DNA of 64,000 nucleotides, taken from the NCBI GenBank assembly GCA_024291935.2, contig CM044321.1, forward strand, positions 64,474,985 to 64,538,984. The letters run 5' to 3'. This DNA comes from Okapia johnstoni (taxonomy: Eukaryota > Chordata > Mammalia > Artiodactyla > Giraffidae). Position numbers and translations under genes: made by a program. The notes beneath the pieces are model-generated. The model was not told the origin of the DNA and ran no database searches. It was given only the letters and a program-made list of their open reading frames with translations. How positions within the stretch are numbered: the stretch's first letter is position 1; every line of letters starts with the position of its first letter. Positions 9,804 through 20,986 of the stretch are shown piece by piece.

Positions 9804-10846
9804 AATCCATCAAGAATGTGAATGGCATTATATATTATATATTATGGTAAATTTAACTCTTAATAACAAATACAATTAAATCTTTATTTCTTTAGTCTCA
9901 TTGGAAAATTAAGGTAACTTTTGAGATATTTCTGTTTTACAACTGCATTTGTATACTTATGTTTCCTCTGCAAATGAACAAACTTAAAATAGTAACAGTC
10001 TCATATTTTAAACATTGTAACATTCAGGTCTGCTTTCCTTACAATGTTCCTTCTTCTACTAAAAACATTAATCACTGGGAGTTTAGAAGAAACACGGCAT
10101 CAAATTACAAGTATTAATGGCACAGTTTGCATTCTTTTACACTGTTTTTAACAAGGCTTGTAAATCACGGATAGACCTCACTACAAATAGTTTGCAATTT
10201 AATGACCATGGTTTCTTAGTAACTGAATTAAGAACTATAAAATATTGCCCACTTGGATTTGGTGGAACCATGATTAAAATAATGTGCTGAAATATTCATT
10301 GAAATAATTCCCTACTGCCCACAGCAACCTGAGAAAAGTGCAATTTTATCCATTATTAATAATACTGAATTAGAGCTGCAAAAAATTCCAGTATGTGGTA
10401 ATTGTCTTGGTAAATTATTATTCTAATGCTCACACAGTCCTTGGATGATTTTACAGCTTTCAGCTAATATAAACCATTAACAATCATGGCCATCATTGGG
10501 TAACACTGTCTAAACTATGTTACACTTTAAAACAATATTAAAAATCTACGTGATATTAGAGAAAACAACTGAAATATATTTGTTGTATATCAATGGAACA
10601 TTTTACGATATCACTTTTAAGTTCAATTTAGTTTTGTAAACATTAGTGATAAACACTGCTGCTTGAAAAGTCTGTTTCACTCTATACAGTATTGGAGACA
10701 GATACTCAAAAGATAACATCAATATTCTGACTTTCCTGAGCATCATCATTCATAAAAACATATAAAATGCTTTCACAGAAGGTTCAATTTCAGTTTTTGA
10801 TATTTTATTATAGGAGAACACTGTCCATGATTAAGGCAGAAACCAG
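9804..10846. other. Intronic sequence, nothing recognised
   Basis: About 1 kb of AT-rich sequence without a recognisable repeat or conserved frame. Confidence 0.45.
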
Positions 10847-11006
10847 ACAACTTGCTCAGAGAAGGCAATGGCACCCCACTCCAGTGTTCTTGCTTGGAGA
10901 ATCCCAGGGACGGCGGAGCCTGGTGGGCTGGCGTCTATGGGGTCGTATGGAGTCGGACAAGACTGAAGCAACTTAGCAGCAGCAGCAGCAGCATACAATT
11001 TGCTCA
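10847..11006 (+). mobile_element. BovA monomer SINE with target-site duplication
   Basis: A single BovA unit, GAGAAGGCAATGGCACCCCA to CTTAGCAGCAGCAGCAGCAG. ACAACTTGCTCA (10847-10858) and ACAATTTGCTCA (10995-11006) bracket it with one mismatch. The body mixes the first-monomer start (GCACCCC) with second-monomer features (CAGGGACGGCGG), so it looks like a BovA2 with one unit deleted or recombined. Confidence 0.9.
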
Positions 11007-11699
11007 TTATTATCTCTCTAGCACAGTGTCTGGCATATACTATGTTTTTAATAAGCATTCAATGAATTAATTTAAAACAATTTTTGTTACTTTGATAATC
11101 TGCAGAAAATTATAGTCATTGAGAACAAAAATTTGACATTTTATGGCTATTTAGTTTTTTTCTATAACTTAACTGTAAAAGGACATATCAATATAAGGGA
11201 TACATAAAAACATTAAAATTATGATCATTTAAAATGTATTTCAATATACTTGTTTTTCTAAACATATAATTTTATTTTTCTGTCAAAATAATAATTACCT
11301 GTTGATTAATTATTACAAATAATGTACCTGTGTCATTAATTTAAAACAGGATAATTTCTATCCCTACAAACACAGATTAATTCTAATAGTTTGAGGAAGC
11401 CCACTTGCTTTAATGATTTTCCTTAAAAGTATGTTAAATTTAAGTAACCAATTTCACGTGCAGAAACCTGAGATCTGATGTTTTCGCCAATTTCTAACCA
11501 CAGACATACTTTCCTCTATTCCTCCAATTAAATATAACTTAAAAATAAATTGGATGATACATATATACAAAACAAACATAACAAAACTCTGAATGGAGCG
11601 TGGAAGGCAGACAGGTTAAGTACCACAGGGCCTGAGAAAAACAAAGTGGCGAGTTCCTCCCTGGTTTATTTTTTTGTCTTAGATACCCTAGATTTGGAG
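11007..11699. other. Intronic sequence, nothing recognised
   Basis: AT-rich up to about 11560, then rising GC content where a probable L1 5' region may begin. No gene is seen. Confidence 0.4.
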
Positions 11700-12440
11700 G
11701 CAGAGAGGCTAGCAATCCAGACAGGATAACAGGTACGCACACACACACACAAAAGGAAAAGCCCCCCCAAAGCATGTTTCTCTAGCAGAAAGATGAAGAA
11801 AAGGGCATCCTAGGAAGACAGGAAACTTGAAGACAATTACTGTTCTCCAGCCAAACACCACAGAGAAGCTATGCCCCCCACAGACACACACTAGCAAAGG
11901 ATGAGTGGGGAGTGTAGATTTGAAACCTCATGATGGCATAATGGGGCGCCCTCACATCCACAGTGGGGTGGTGATATCAGAGAAAGTGAAGTAAGGAGTC
12001 AGGATTCTCATCTCTACTGGTTGCTGACCAGGTGCCCCAGCCTCAAGGAGTCAGTGGAGAACATGTGGAGACCCTGCATTTCCTTCCCCTGTGGACAGAA
12101 TGAGGCATCCTTCTCTCTTTCCTATGGGATGGTATCGGAAGGAGGCACAGTAGAGTCAGGACTTCTACTGCTAACGGAAAGCAATGAGGCCACCCCCTAA
12201 TAGCAGACACGATGTGGGGAGCTGGAACTCCCACTCCTGGCAAGCAGTAATGAAGAGCTGCCCACTCACTAGATGTCAGTGGAAGGGAAGTGGGGAACCT
12301 AGATTGCTATCTCCACCTGGTAGTGAAGAGGCTGTTCTCCCCACCTGCCCTGGTGGAGCAATGTAAGAGAAAGTCAACTAAAATACAAGAGTTAAATGAG
12401 ATAAACATATCTCAGAAAATAATAATTTAAAACATCATGT
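11700..12440 (+). mobile_element. Probable L1 5' UTR segment
   Basis: GC content rises, and phrases such as GAGCTGGAACTCCCACTCCT and GAGCTGCCCACTCACTAG recall the internally repetitive 5' UTR of older mammalian L1 elements. It leads directly into the ORF1-like segment in the same orientation. The left boundary is not clear and could lie near 11560. A short (CA)n run is at about 11738-11752. Confidence 0.45.
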
Positions 12441-12662
12441 TTCAATTTCAAATTACTTGTTATACCATGAATATGAAAGATCTCAAATAGAATGTAAAAA
12501 GATCATCAATAGATGCCAATGCTGAGATGACAAGGATATTAGAATTTCCTGACAAGGATTTTAAACCAGCCATGATGAAAAAAGGCTAGGCTTCAGTGAG
12601 CAATTATGAACATGCTTGAACGAAAAAAAAAGAGAAAAAGTCAGCAAACAGTTCCAGCAAAA

Positions 12663-12705
<43 letters not shown>

Positions 12706-13227
12706 AACAAGTGATGTAAAGAGGTACCAAATGGAAATTTAAGAACTATTAAATACAGTGAACAAAATAAAAACCTTAGTAGATGGGTTTAACAGAAGAA
12801 TGAAGGGGAGAGAAGAAAAAAAATTAGTTAACCAGAAGACAAAACAATAGAAATTAACCAATATGAACAGTAGAGAGTAAAGAGACTGAAAAAAATTGAA
12901 CAGAGCCTCAGAGATTTATGGATTACAACATCTAACATTTGGGTTATTGGAGTCCTGGAAGGAGATGAGAAAGAAAGCAGGAATGAAATAGACTCTGAAG
13001 AAATAATGGCTGAATACTTCCCAAATTTGAAAAAAAGAAAAACACAACATAAATGTGTACAGATTTAGGAAGCTGAGTGAACATAATAAACCCAAAGAAA
13101 CATAGCAAACCCAAAGAAATATATGCCAAGGCATGCTGTAATTAGAGTTCTGAAAAATAAGGACATAGGAAAATGTAAAAGGCAGCCAGAGAAAAATGAC
13201 ATCTCACCTATAGAGGTAAAGCAATTA
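12441..13227 (+). mobile_element. L1 ORF1-region fragment, decayed
   Basis: Diagnostic stretches include GACAAGGATTTTAAACCAGC, AGAAATTAACCAATATGAAC, GAAGAAATAATGGCTGAATA and TTCCCAAATTTGA, in the order seen in L1 upstream-of-ORF1 and ORF1 sequence. Stops and indels close every frame. It breaks off at AAAGCAATTAG, where a BovA2/BovB composite begins. Confidence 0.8.
12656..12708 (+). repeat. (AAAT)n microsatellite
   Basis: About a dozen uninterrupted AAAT units within the L1 fragment. A length-variable tetranucleotide marker is likely. Confidence 0.95.
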
Positions 13228-13408
13228 GCTGCTGCTGCTGCTGCTAAGTCGCTTCAGTCGTGTCCGACTCTGTGCGACCCCATAGACGGCAGCCCACCAG
13301 GCTCCCCCGTCCCTGGGATTCTCCAGGCAAGGATACTGGAGTGGATTGCTATTTCCTTCTCCAGTGCATAAAGGTGAAAAGTGAAAGTGAGGTTGCTCAG
13401 TCGTGTCC
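13228..13408 (-). mobile_element. BovA2 SINE, reverse orientation, 5'-truncated
   Basis: On the plus strand it begins with the antisense tail CTGCTGCTGCTGCTGCTAAG, gives one full BovA monomer, the junction GTGAAAAGTGAAAGTGA, and stops after GCTCAGTCGTGTCCGAC in the other monomer. BovB sequence in the opposite orientation follows with no gap. Confidence 0.9.
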
Positions 13409-14555
13409 GACATCCGGTGGATCATCGAAAAAGCAAGAGAGTTCCAGAAAAACATCTATTTCTACTTTATTGACTATGCCAAAGCCTTTGACTGTGTGGA
13501 TCACAATAAACTGGAAAATTCTGAAAGAGATGGGAATACCAGACCACCTGACCTGCCTCTTGAGAAACCTGTATGCAGGTCAGGAAACAACAGTTAGAAG
13601 TGGACATGGAACAACAGACTGGTTCCAAATAGGAAAAGGAGTTCATCAAGGCTGTATATTGTCACCCTGCTTATTTAACTTATATGCAGAGTACATCATG
13701 AGAAACGCTGGGCTGGATGAAGCATAAGCTGGAATCAAGATTGCTAGAGGAATTATCAATAACCTCAGATATGCAGATGCCACCACCCTTATGGCAGAAA
13801 CTGAAGAAGAACTAAAGAGCCTCTTGATGAAAATGAAAGAGCAGAGTGAAAAAGTTGGCTTAAAGCTAAAAATTCAAAAAACTAAGATCACAGCATCTGG
13901 TTCCACCACTTCATGGCAAATAGATGGGGAAACAATGGAAACAGTGACAGACTTTATTTTCTTGGGCTCCAAAATCACTGCAGATGATGACTGCAGCCAT
14001 GAAATTAAAAGACGTTTACTCCTTGGAAGGAAAGTTTTGACCAACCTAGATAGCATATTAAAAAGCAGAGACATTACTTTACCAAAAAAGGCCCATCTCG
14101 TCAAGGCTATGGTTTTTCCAGTAGCCATGTTTGGATGTGAGAGTTGGACTATAAAGAAAGCTGAGCGCTGAAACATTGATGCTTTTGAACTGTGGTGTTG
14201 GAGAAGACTCTTGAGAGTCCCTTGGACTATAAAGAGATCCAACAAGTCCATCCTAAAGGAGATCAGTCCTGAGTGTTCATTGGAAGGACTGATGTTGAAG
14301 CTGAAACTCCAATACTTTGGCCACCTGATGTGAAGAGCTTACTCATTTGAAAAGACCCTGATGCTTGGAAAGATTGAAAGTTGGAGGAGAAGGGGACAGC
14401 AGAGGATTAGATGGTTGGTTGGCATCACTGACACAATGGAGATGAGTTTGAGTAGACTCTGGGCGTTGGTGATGAACAGGGAGGCCTGGTGTGCTGTGGT
14501 CCACGGTGTAAAGAGTTGGTCACGACTGAGAGACTGAAGTGAACTGAACTGAATT
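13409..14555 (+). pseudogene. BovB reverse-transcriptase fragment and 3' end, broken
   Basis: Starts abruptly in the reverse transcriptase just before motif A ([14 protein letters not shown], then FIDYAKAFD) and runs to a (ACTGA)n-type tail at about 14535-14555. Two bases are missing near 13510-13516 (CTGGAAAA where sister copies have CTGTGGAAAA), shifting the frame. A TAA at 13725-13727 replaces a CAA codon, and motif C is YADA instead of YADD (13770-13785). More stops follow, for example TGA after the KKAERC-type motif near 14168. It is a dead, 5'-truncated copy. Confidence 0.93.
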
Positions 14556-14574
14556 ATTGAGCAACCTAATTAGA

Positions 14575-15390
14575 GCAACACTAACAAGCTATACAAAGAC
14601 ATATGTTAGAAATGACTATAGCTAATGAACTATCAGAAAGAGAAATTAAGAAAAACCTCATTCACAACTATGTCAAAAAGAATACATAAGAATAAAATTA
14701 ACCAAAGAGGTGAAAGACTTGTATGATGAAAACAAAGACACTGAAGAAAGAAACTGAAGTAGAGACAAAAAAAAAAAAAAAGGAAATATATTCCATGCTC
14801 ACAGCTTGAAAGAATTGATTCTGTTGAAATGTTCATATTATCCAAAGTAATCTACAGATTCAAAGCAATCTCCACCAAAATTCCAATGGTATTTTTCACA
14901 GAAATAGAACATAGAATTTAAGATTTGTATGGAACCACAAATGGCCCAAACAGACAAAGCAATCCTGAGAGAGAGATAGCAAAGCTGGAGGCATCATGCT
15001 TCCTGACTTCAAACTATATTACAAATATATAAGAACTAAGACAGTATGATATTGACATAAAAACAGACACACAACTTAATGAAACAGAATAGAGAGCCCA
15101 GAAATAAATCAACATTTTTATTTATCTCAATTAATTTGTGGTCAAGGAGCCAAGAATACACAATGGAGAAAGGACAGTCTCTTCGAAAAATGGTGTTGGG
15201 AAAACTGAACAGCCACGTGCAAAAGAATAAAACTGGACCAATCTTACATGATACATGAAAATTAACTAAAAATGAGTCAAAGACTTTAAAATGTAACATC
15301 TGAAACTGTAAAACTCTTAGAAGGAAACACAGGCAGTAAGCTCCTTGACATCTGTCTTGGCAATGAGTTTTTGAATTTGATATCAAAAAA
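14575..15390 (+). mobile_element. L1 ORF2 3' region, decayed
   Basis: Runs such as GAAATTAAGAAAAACCTCAT, CAAAGAGGTGAAAGACTTGT, TGGAACCACAAATGGCCCAA and GCATCATGCTTCCTGACTTC are typical of the C-terminal part of L1 ORF2. It is in the same orientation as the ORF1 fragment at 12.4-13.2 kb. Most of ORF2 between them is missing. No open frame survives. An A run is at about 14768-14781. Confidence 0.85.
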
Positions 15391-15602
15391 TTCCCTGGTG
15401 GCACTAGTGGTAAAGAACCTGCCTACCAGTGTAGGAGACATAAGAGACATGGGTTTGATCCCTGGGTCAGGGAGATCCCCTAGAGAAAGACAAGGCAACA
15501 CACTCCAGTATTCTTGCCTGGAGAATCCTCACAGACAGGGGAGACTGGAGGGCTGCAGTCCATAGGGTCAGAAAGAGTTGGACACAACTGAAGTGACTTC
15601 GC
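15391..15602 (+). mobile_element. Bov-tA SINE nested in the L1
   Basis: ATTCCCTGGTGGCACTAGTG head, B-box-like GGTTTGATCCC, body CACTCCAGTATTCTTGCCTG, and end GAGTTGGACACAACTGAAGT. Flanks ATCAAAA and ATCGAAA fit a decayed target-site duplication. L1 sequence resumes directly after it. Confidence 0.88.
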
Positions 15603-15860
15603 ACACATCGAAAGCAAAGGCAATAACAAAAACAAACAAGTGGAACTAAATCAAACTAAAAAGTTTCTGCATAGGAAAAAAATCAGTAAAATGAAAAGGC
15701 AGCCTACCAAATCAGAAAAAAATATTACGGAACCATATATCTGTATCTGATGAGAGGTTAATATCCAAAATGTATCATGAACTTGTAAAACACAAAACAA
15801 CAACAAAAACACCAAACAAGCTGACTGAAAAATGGGCAGAAGATCTGAATAGACCATAAT
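15603..15860 (+). mobile_element. L1 ORF2 distal fragment, continued
   Basis: AAGTGGAACTAAATCAAACT, AAAGTTTCTGCATAGG and GAAAAATGGGCAGAAGATCT are the familiar continuation of L1 ORF2 towards its end. They continue the segment interrupted by the SINE. The match fades after about 15860. Confidence 0.85.
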
Positions 15861-16254
15861 AATAAAAACATTTTCATTTGTAATTTCTAAAATCTAAAAT
15901 CCATCATCTTTTTTTTTTTTTTTGAGGGAAGCGGGAATTGAGAAAATTTTAGATATTTGTTCTCTGATTTGTTCTTCTGGTATTTCCCTATTTTCTATGT
16001 GGAAATTATCTTGATATTACTGAGAGTCCAGTCTTTGATCATTTGCAGGGTTTTCAATATTTGAACAGACATAAACTCTTTTAAAACCCCCAAAGTTCTG
16101 TTTCTTTTGGATCATGCTTGTTTTTCTGTTTATAGTTTAAAGATAGTATGAGTAGAAGACAGGTATTGAGAGTTGTGCTTTCAACTCTTAGTAAACAGTA
16201 TCATCCATTAAAATGAATATTCACTTATTTCGTTCTCTCCTTTCTTCAATGTTT
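15861..16254. other. Intronic sequence with a poly(T) run
   Basis: A T run at about 15908-15923 and otherwise unrecognised sequence. The poly(T) could be an old antisense retrotransposon tail. Confidence 0.4.
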
Positions 16255-16335
16255 TCATTCAAAAATATATTTACTGAGTACTTATCCTGTATTAGGCAAT
16301 GTTCTTGGTGTTGAAGATATATTATAGCAGCTTAG
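16255..16335 (-). mobile_element. L2 LINE 3'-end relic, reverse orientation
   Basis: CATTCAAAAATATATTTACTGAGTACTTATCCTGTATTAGGCAATG follows the antisense L2 3' end (CATTCATT, ATATTTATTGAGCACCTACT, GCCAGGCACTG). It is short and diverged. Confidence 0.55.
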
Positions 16336-18020
16336 TGTGTATAAGATATATTCATTTCCTTTTATTCTCACTCACACGTTATTCACCCTGCTTTCCCACT
16401 GAAATTGAATATGTATTATTGACCCTTTAACTAAATCACTCCTCTACCACACCTCTTATGTAAAATATTTCAACAGATGCATTTAGCTATATTCTTCTGT
16501 AACATGTGAACCATTCCAGGATAAAAGGTAATAGAGACTACTTGAATTTTTAAATTTTTAATTAAAATTTTAATTAAAACATAATTAATTAAAAAAAATT
16601 TTAACTTTTAAAGTTACTCTAAGTTTTCAATAAGTTTTAACCCTAGATGTGATTAATAATTTGTAAGCACCATCAAAAATTTTTACTCTGTGATGTACCT
16701 ATTTAGGTCACTAAATTTTGAGTACTCTAAGAGATTCTTTTAATAATCTCTTATTAAAGAAGTCAACAGGCACTTCTTTTCTTGAAGGAGAGCTCATTTA
16801 GATTTCCTGCACTTGGAGAGCAGTCAGGTGGACACACAGAGGACCCACTGTGCCATCACTATCACTCTCATGGCTGTACAGGTAGTCATGCTGCACTGAA
16901 ATTTCACTTGTATGTGGAAGTTTACAGCAGCTATGAGCTCATGTGTGATACCTCTAATGATGTCAGCTGGGAGGATGAATGTGCTATCATACGTACTATT
17001 TCCCAATATTTATTTATTTTGGTCCTTATAGCTTTGTTTTCTCTTTCAAGACTAACTTATAGAAACACTGAGCATTATATATACATTTTATTCATGATTG
17101 TGATTTTATAAGTATAGTACATAATTGCCAGAAAAGAGAAGGTAAAGAGCCAGTAATTAACGAAGAGAAGATTCTCAGTTAGGTTGTATTATGATAATTA
17201 ATGTCACTATCAACGTAACAGTGTTCACTAATTGGAATTTGGTGTTATTTTAGCACAAATATGGTTCAGGAATCATCATTTTTCTCCAGGAAAGTTTTGA
17301 TAGTTACATTTTAGACTTATTAGAATGCACTAAATTTTCTTAAAAAGGATATCCCCCCTCCTCCCTACCCGGGCCAGGAATCAATCACCTTCGGAAGCTA
17401 GAAGGAAAAATGAATTTACCTCGTAAGGCATAACTGAACAGTTAATTGGTTACTTGATATTTGATAACAAAAACTATCCAGCAGAGCAGACAAAAGAGTA
17501 AAAGGAATAAAAGAATATTTTGCTAAACATACACACAAAATACAGTCAGAACTGAATTTTGGCTTGGCTAGAGAACTGGTGGTGATCACTTGAGCTCAAG
17601 ATTTCTGGGCATGACCTAATTCTGTCAAGATCGACCAAAAACACAAATGCTAACAGACTAATAGTTAAAAATTGTTATCCTTTCCTCCTCCAAACACACT
17701 GTAGATGGCATTCCTCCGTTTGGAAATAAAATGTCAGATGTGAGTTACTTCCAGACAAAAGCTTTAAGAGTCAGTGAGAATTTATCATGTTCCCCTCCCT
17801 TTGTTGTAGCCAACAAGAAAACAAGCACTGATGTGGAGTCTCCATCATTTTCCATCCCTGAGTGACTTCAATGTGCAGAGCTTCCCTATTGTCCCATGCT
17901 GAACATGTAGCATGAATGAGAAATAAACTTTACTTGTGTTGAAACTGAGATTTGAAGGTCCTATGTCACTAGAGTAATCTAACTCCAGAACTGAGTAAGT
18001 TCCTAGAATAATAGTACTTA
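16336..18020. other. Intronic sequence, nothing firmly recognised
   Basis: Contains an AT-only stretch at about 16545-16610 and a 109-codon open frame at 16782-17111, described under findings. The frame's first half has slightly higher GC than its surroundings. No recognised repeat. Confidence 0.4.
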
Positions 18021-18240
18021 CAGAAGGGCCAATATTTACTGAGAGATTATGGTGTTCCAGGTACTTTTCTAAGTAGTGTGTATGTATTAAGTCATTTACT
18101 CTCCATAAATTCCCTTTGAGATAAGTGAACTCATTTTACAAGTGAAGAAACAGAGGTGCAGGAAGCTGAATGGAGTGCCCAAGATGAAGCAACCAGTAGG
18201 TGGCAGAAGTATCCGTCAGCCCAGCTGACTTCCATACCAC
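18021..18240 (-). mobile_element. MIR SINE, reverse orientation
   Basis: GTATTAAGTCATTTACTCTC, CTCATTTTACAAGTGAAGAA, GCCCAAGATGAAGCAACCAG and TAGGTGGCAGAAG follow the antisense MIR core and tRNA-like part in order. This is an ancient mammalian SINE at high divergence. Confidence 0.85.
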
Positions 18241-18394
18241 ACTGCCTCTAACCATAGAGAGAGCAACCAAGAAAAGAACTATCTTGAGGATATTATTCTG
18301 AAAGCATCAGCACAGCTGTTTACTGCTTCTGTATAACCAGAACTAATTATTCTAAATGAAAAATGATACCTGATACGTAGAATGTTCTTTGTCT

Positions 18395-18790
18395 ATTCTG
18401 TAAGGCCATTCATTTAGTCCAACAGATATTTATTAAACACTTATGAGCATAAGTACTAGACATGCACGCTCCTGCTGCTTCTAAGTCGTTTCAGTTGTGT
18501 CCAACTCCGCTATCCCATAGACAGCAGCCCACCAGGCTCCCCTGTCCCTGGGATTCTCCAGACAAGAATACTGGAGTGGGTTGCCATTTCTTTCTTCAAT
18601 GCATGCATGCATGCTAAGCTGCTTCAGTCATGTCTGACTCAGTGCGACCCCATGGACTGTAGCCCACCAGGCTCCTCTGTCCATGGGATTCTCTAGGCAA
18701 GAATACTGGAGTGGGTTGCCATTTCCTTTTCCATAGATGAATATAAAGACATGATTCCTATCTTTATGCAGCTTTCAGTTCACTTCATAA
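18395..18790 (-). mobile_element. L2 LINE 3'-end relic split by a BovA2
   Basis: CCATTCATTTAGTCCAACAGATATTTATTAAACACTTATGAGC is an antisense L2-type end. After the SINE at 18468-18735 the sequence resumes with AAAGACATGATTCCTATCTT and ATGCAGCTTTCAGTT, like the antisense continuation (GTCCCTGCCCTC, GAGCTTACAGT) of the same family. Confidence 0.6.
18468..18735 (-). mobile_element. BovA2 dimeric SINE, reverse orientation
   Basis: Two antisense monomers, CTGCTTCTAAGTCGTTTCAG to GGGTTGCCATTTCTTTCTTC and GCTTCAGTCATGTCTGACTC to TTGCCATTTCCTTTTCC, are joined by an ATGC-repeat stretch (GCATGCATGCATGC) in place of the usual GAAAGTGAAAAG linker. The degenerate triplet tail (CTGCTGCTT) marks an older copy. 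Confidence 0.9.
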
Positions 18791-19678
18791 TGTAAGTAAA
18801 TTTATAGGGTTTTTTTGTAAGTGTTAAAAAGGAAAGAGATATTGAGATATGAGATATTCTCTTTAATAAAAATAGGGGAAACAATTTACCATATAAATGG
18901 ATGTGCCAGTACACAAGCATGAGTATGCCAATGAAACATGATTACAAAGTATGTTGGAAAAACAAATTCTGTACTTATTGGCAGTTAGTCCTCTTCTGTA
19001 AGAAGAATCATCAACCTTTTATTTAACATGTCTGGTGTGCTACTGAGTCAATTCCTAGTGATTTATATTACATCAATGCTATGTGTATGTACACACATAC
19101 ACTCTAAAGTATAAATCTACATAGATAAATTTGGCATATGTTTAGCTGTTAGTACTGTTGTGACCCTCCTATGTATTACTAAGCACTTCTCCCAAAGTTT
19201 CATTTCTCTGACACTATTACATCCTCTCTGACCTGAGGCTGTGTATTATATTTGGTGATTTAAATGACAAAGTGATGGTGATACTTCTGAAAAATGCACC
19301 CTTCCTGTCTTTGAAAAGTGTACCCTCACATCCTGACACTGTAAAGTCAGTTTAAAAAGCCAACTCCTAGACTTTGGTGCAGGGTTTTCAAGCCAGGCTA
19401 GTTTGTTCCCTCGCCCTGCATTACTGAACCTGGAAGGAAAGATATGATTCCAAATACATCACTGGGGATGCATTCCAACGTCTGTACATGTCATTTGCTC
19501 CCATGCATACCAGTGGGGAGTAGTTACTGTGAATGATGATTTTTGAGACACTCTCTGAAACATTTTGGATTCACAGAGAGGGAGACAGTGATTGATGAAT
19601 GTATATGAATTAAACCAGGCTTCCAATTAAATTTAATAAAACTTTAAATGAAAAAAAAAAGTGAATATTATTAACATG
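18791..19678. other. Intronic sequence, nothing recognised
   Basis: About 0.9 kb of unrecognised sequence with a short A run at about 19651-19660 directly before the next SINE. Confidence 0.4.
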
Positions 19679-19825
19679 GTCGGGAAGATCACCTGGAGGA
19701 GGAAATGGCAACCTGTTCCAGTCTTCTTGCCTGGAAAATCCCATGGACAGAGGAGTCCAGCGGGCTACAGTCCATGGGGTCGCAAAGAGTCAGACACAAC
19801 TGTGCAGCTGAGCATGCACACACAT
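19679..19825 (+). mobile_element. Bov-tA SINE, 5'-truncated
   Basis: Starts at GGTCGGGAAGATCACCTGGA just after the tRNA-like head and runs through CTTCTTGCCTGGAAAATCCC and GCGGGCTACAGTCCATGGGG to AGAGTCAGACACAACTG and a CACACA end. Confidence 0.9.
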
Positions 19826-20986
19826 GTAGATTGCACAAGCCATACTTAATAATGAGAAAAGTTTTGTTAGCAGCCAAATCAAACACCTTAAAGGCATGAA
19901 GAAGAAAGTAGGTAGGAAAGTAAACTTTTGCTTAAAATTTTGTTTCCATTACAGGTTTCTTACTTTAATCAGAGTTAAGTCTAACTTTCTCTTAATGTTG
20001 CTACTCTTCAGAATGGTTCCATGGGTAGCTTATGCTACCCTCTCCCTTCCATTTCCCTTGTATTGTTTACTGCAGTGACAATCTGTTGAACTTCTTTTCA
20101 TCATGTTTGCTCCTAATTTACATTTTTTAATAAAAAAAAGAAAAAGGTAGTATCATTTGGTTATAGTATAACAGTATAATCTTAGTCCTAGTGCATGAAA
20201 AGTAAAACCTTTCAGCATAAAATACACTGCACAAGAAAACCCTTAGTTTATTCAAGGTGACCTTTGAATAGCCATGGTAATGTTGCCCAGTAATTTTAAA
20301 GAGATATATTTATACTGCAAATTTGAAGGTAGACAGATGTCTATTTGATAAAGGGCAGAACAAATCATTCAAGAAAATATCATTCTGTCCTTAAAGTAAT
20401 TAATCATATCTGACGGCTTATATTTCTTTTTTATTTATTATTGTTGAATGAAAAGTCTCCTAATTGAGTACTGTATGTTTTATTTGATTCTCTAATTTGC
20501 ATTTTGCTTTCCTCAAGGAAAGCAGTTTTTTCGAGGACAAAATGTTTAGGTGATCCTTTTGCTTTTCGGGTGCACCAACGCTCCTTATGAGCCTGGTTTT
20601 TTGGTATTGTAAGGAACACAGTGATTTTGAGTCTTTAAGGGATAGTTTTCCATGTGTAAATGAGATGAGAAAAATAAGCCCATAAGCATCTGGTCAGGTT
20701 CTATATACTTTGGAAGACATGAGAGCAGCTACTTTAGGTGTGGTGTCCAAGAAATTGGGCTCAATCCTTACAAAATACTTAGTTACAAGGTTTGTAAATT
20801 CTGAATCTCCACTAAAGGAAGAGGAACAAATACAGGCGTCGAGTATCTAGCAGAGAGGTAGAGTTGGTTCTTGAGCTTTCTATAACCAGGAGCTGAAGAA
20901 GAAGGGCCTCCCCATTGGAGTCTTACTAACTCCTTTCTTGTAAGGGTTACCTTTACCAATGAGGTCGCCCGGTGAGATCGGAAGAG
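19826..20986. other. Intronic sequence, nothing recognised
   Basis: About 1.2 kb of AT-rich sequence without a recognised repeat or conserved frame. A poly(A)-rich stretch at about 20130-20146 may be an old tail. Confidence 0.4.

Noticed and set aside
20975..20986. AGATCGGAAGAG, identical to the first 12 bases of a common sequencing adapter, next to a BovB tail
   Set aside because: Only 12 bases match and the following bases (ACGTTCAG) do not continue the adapter. A contig join is possible but a chance match is as likely. Read alignments over the site would settle it.
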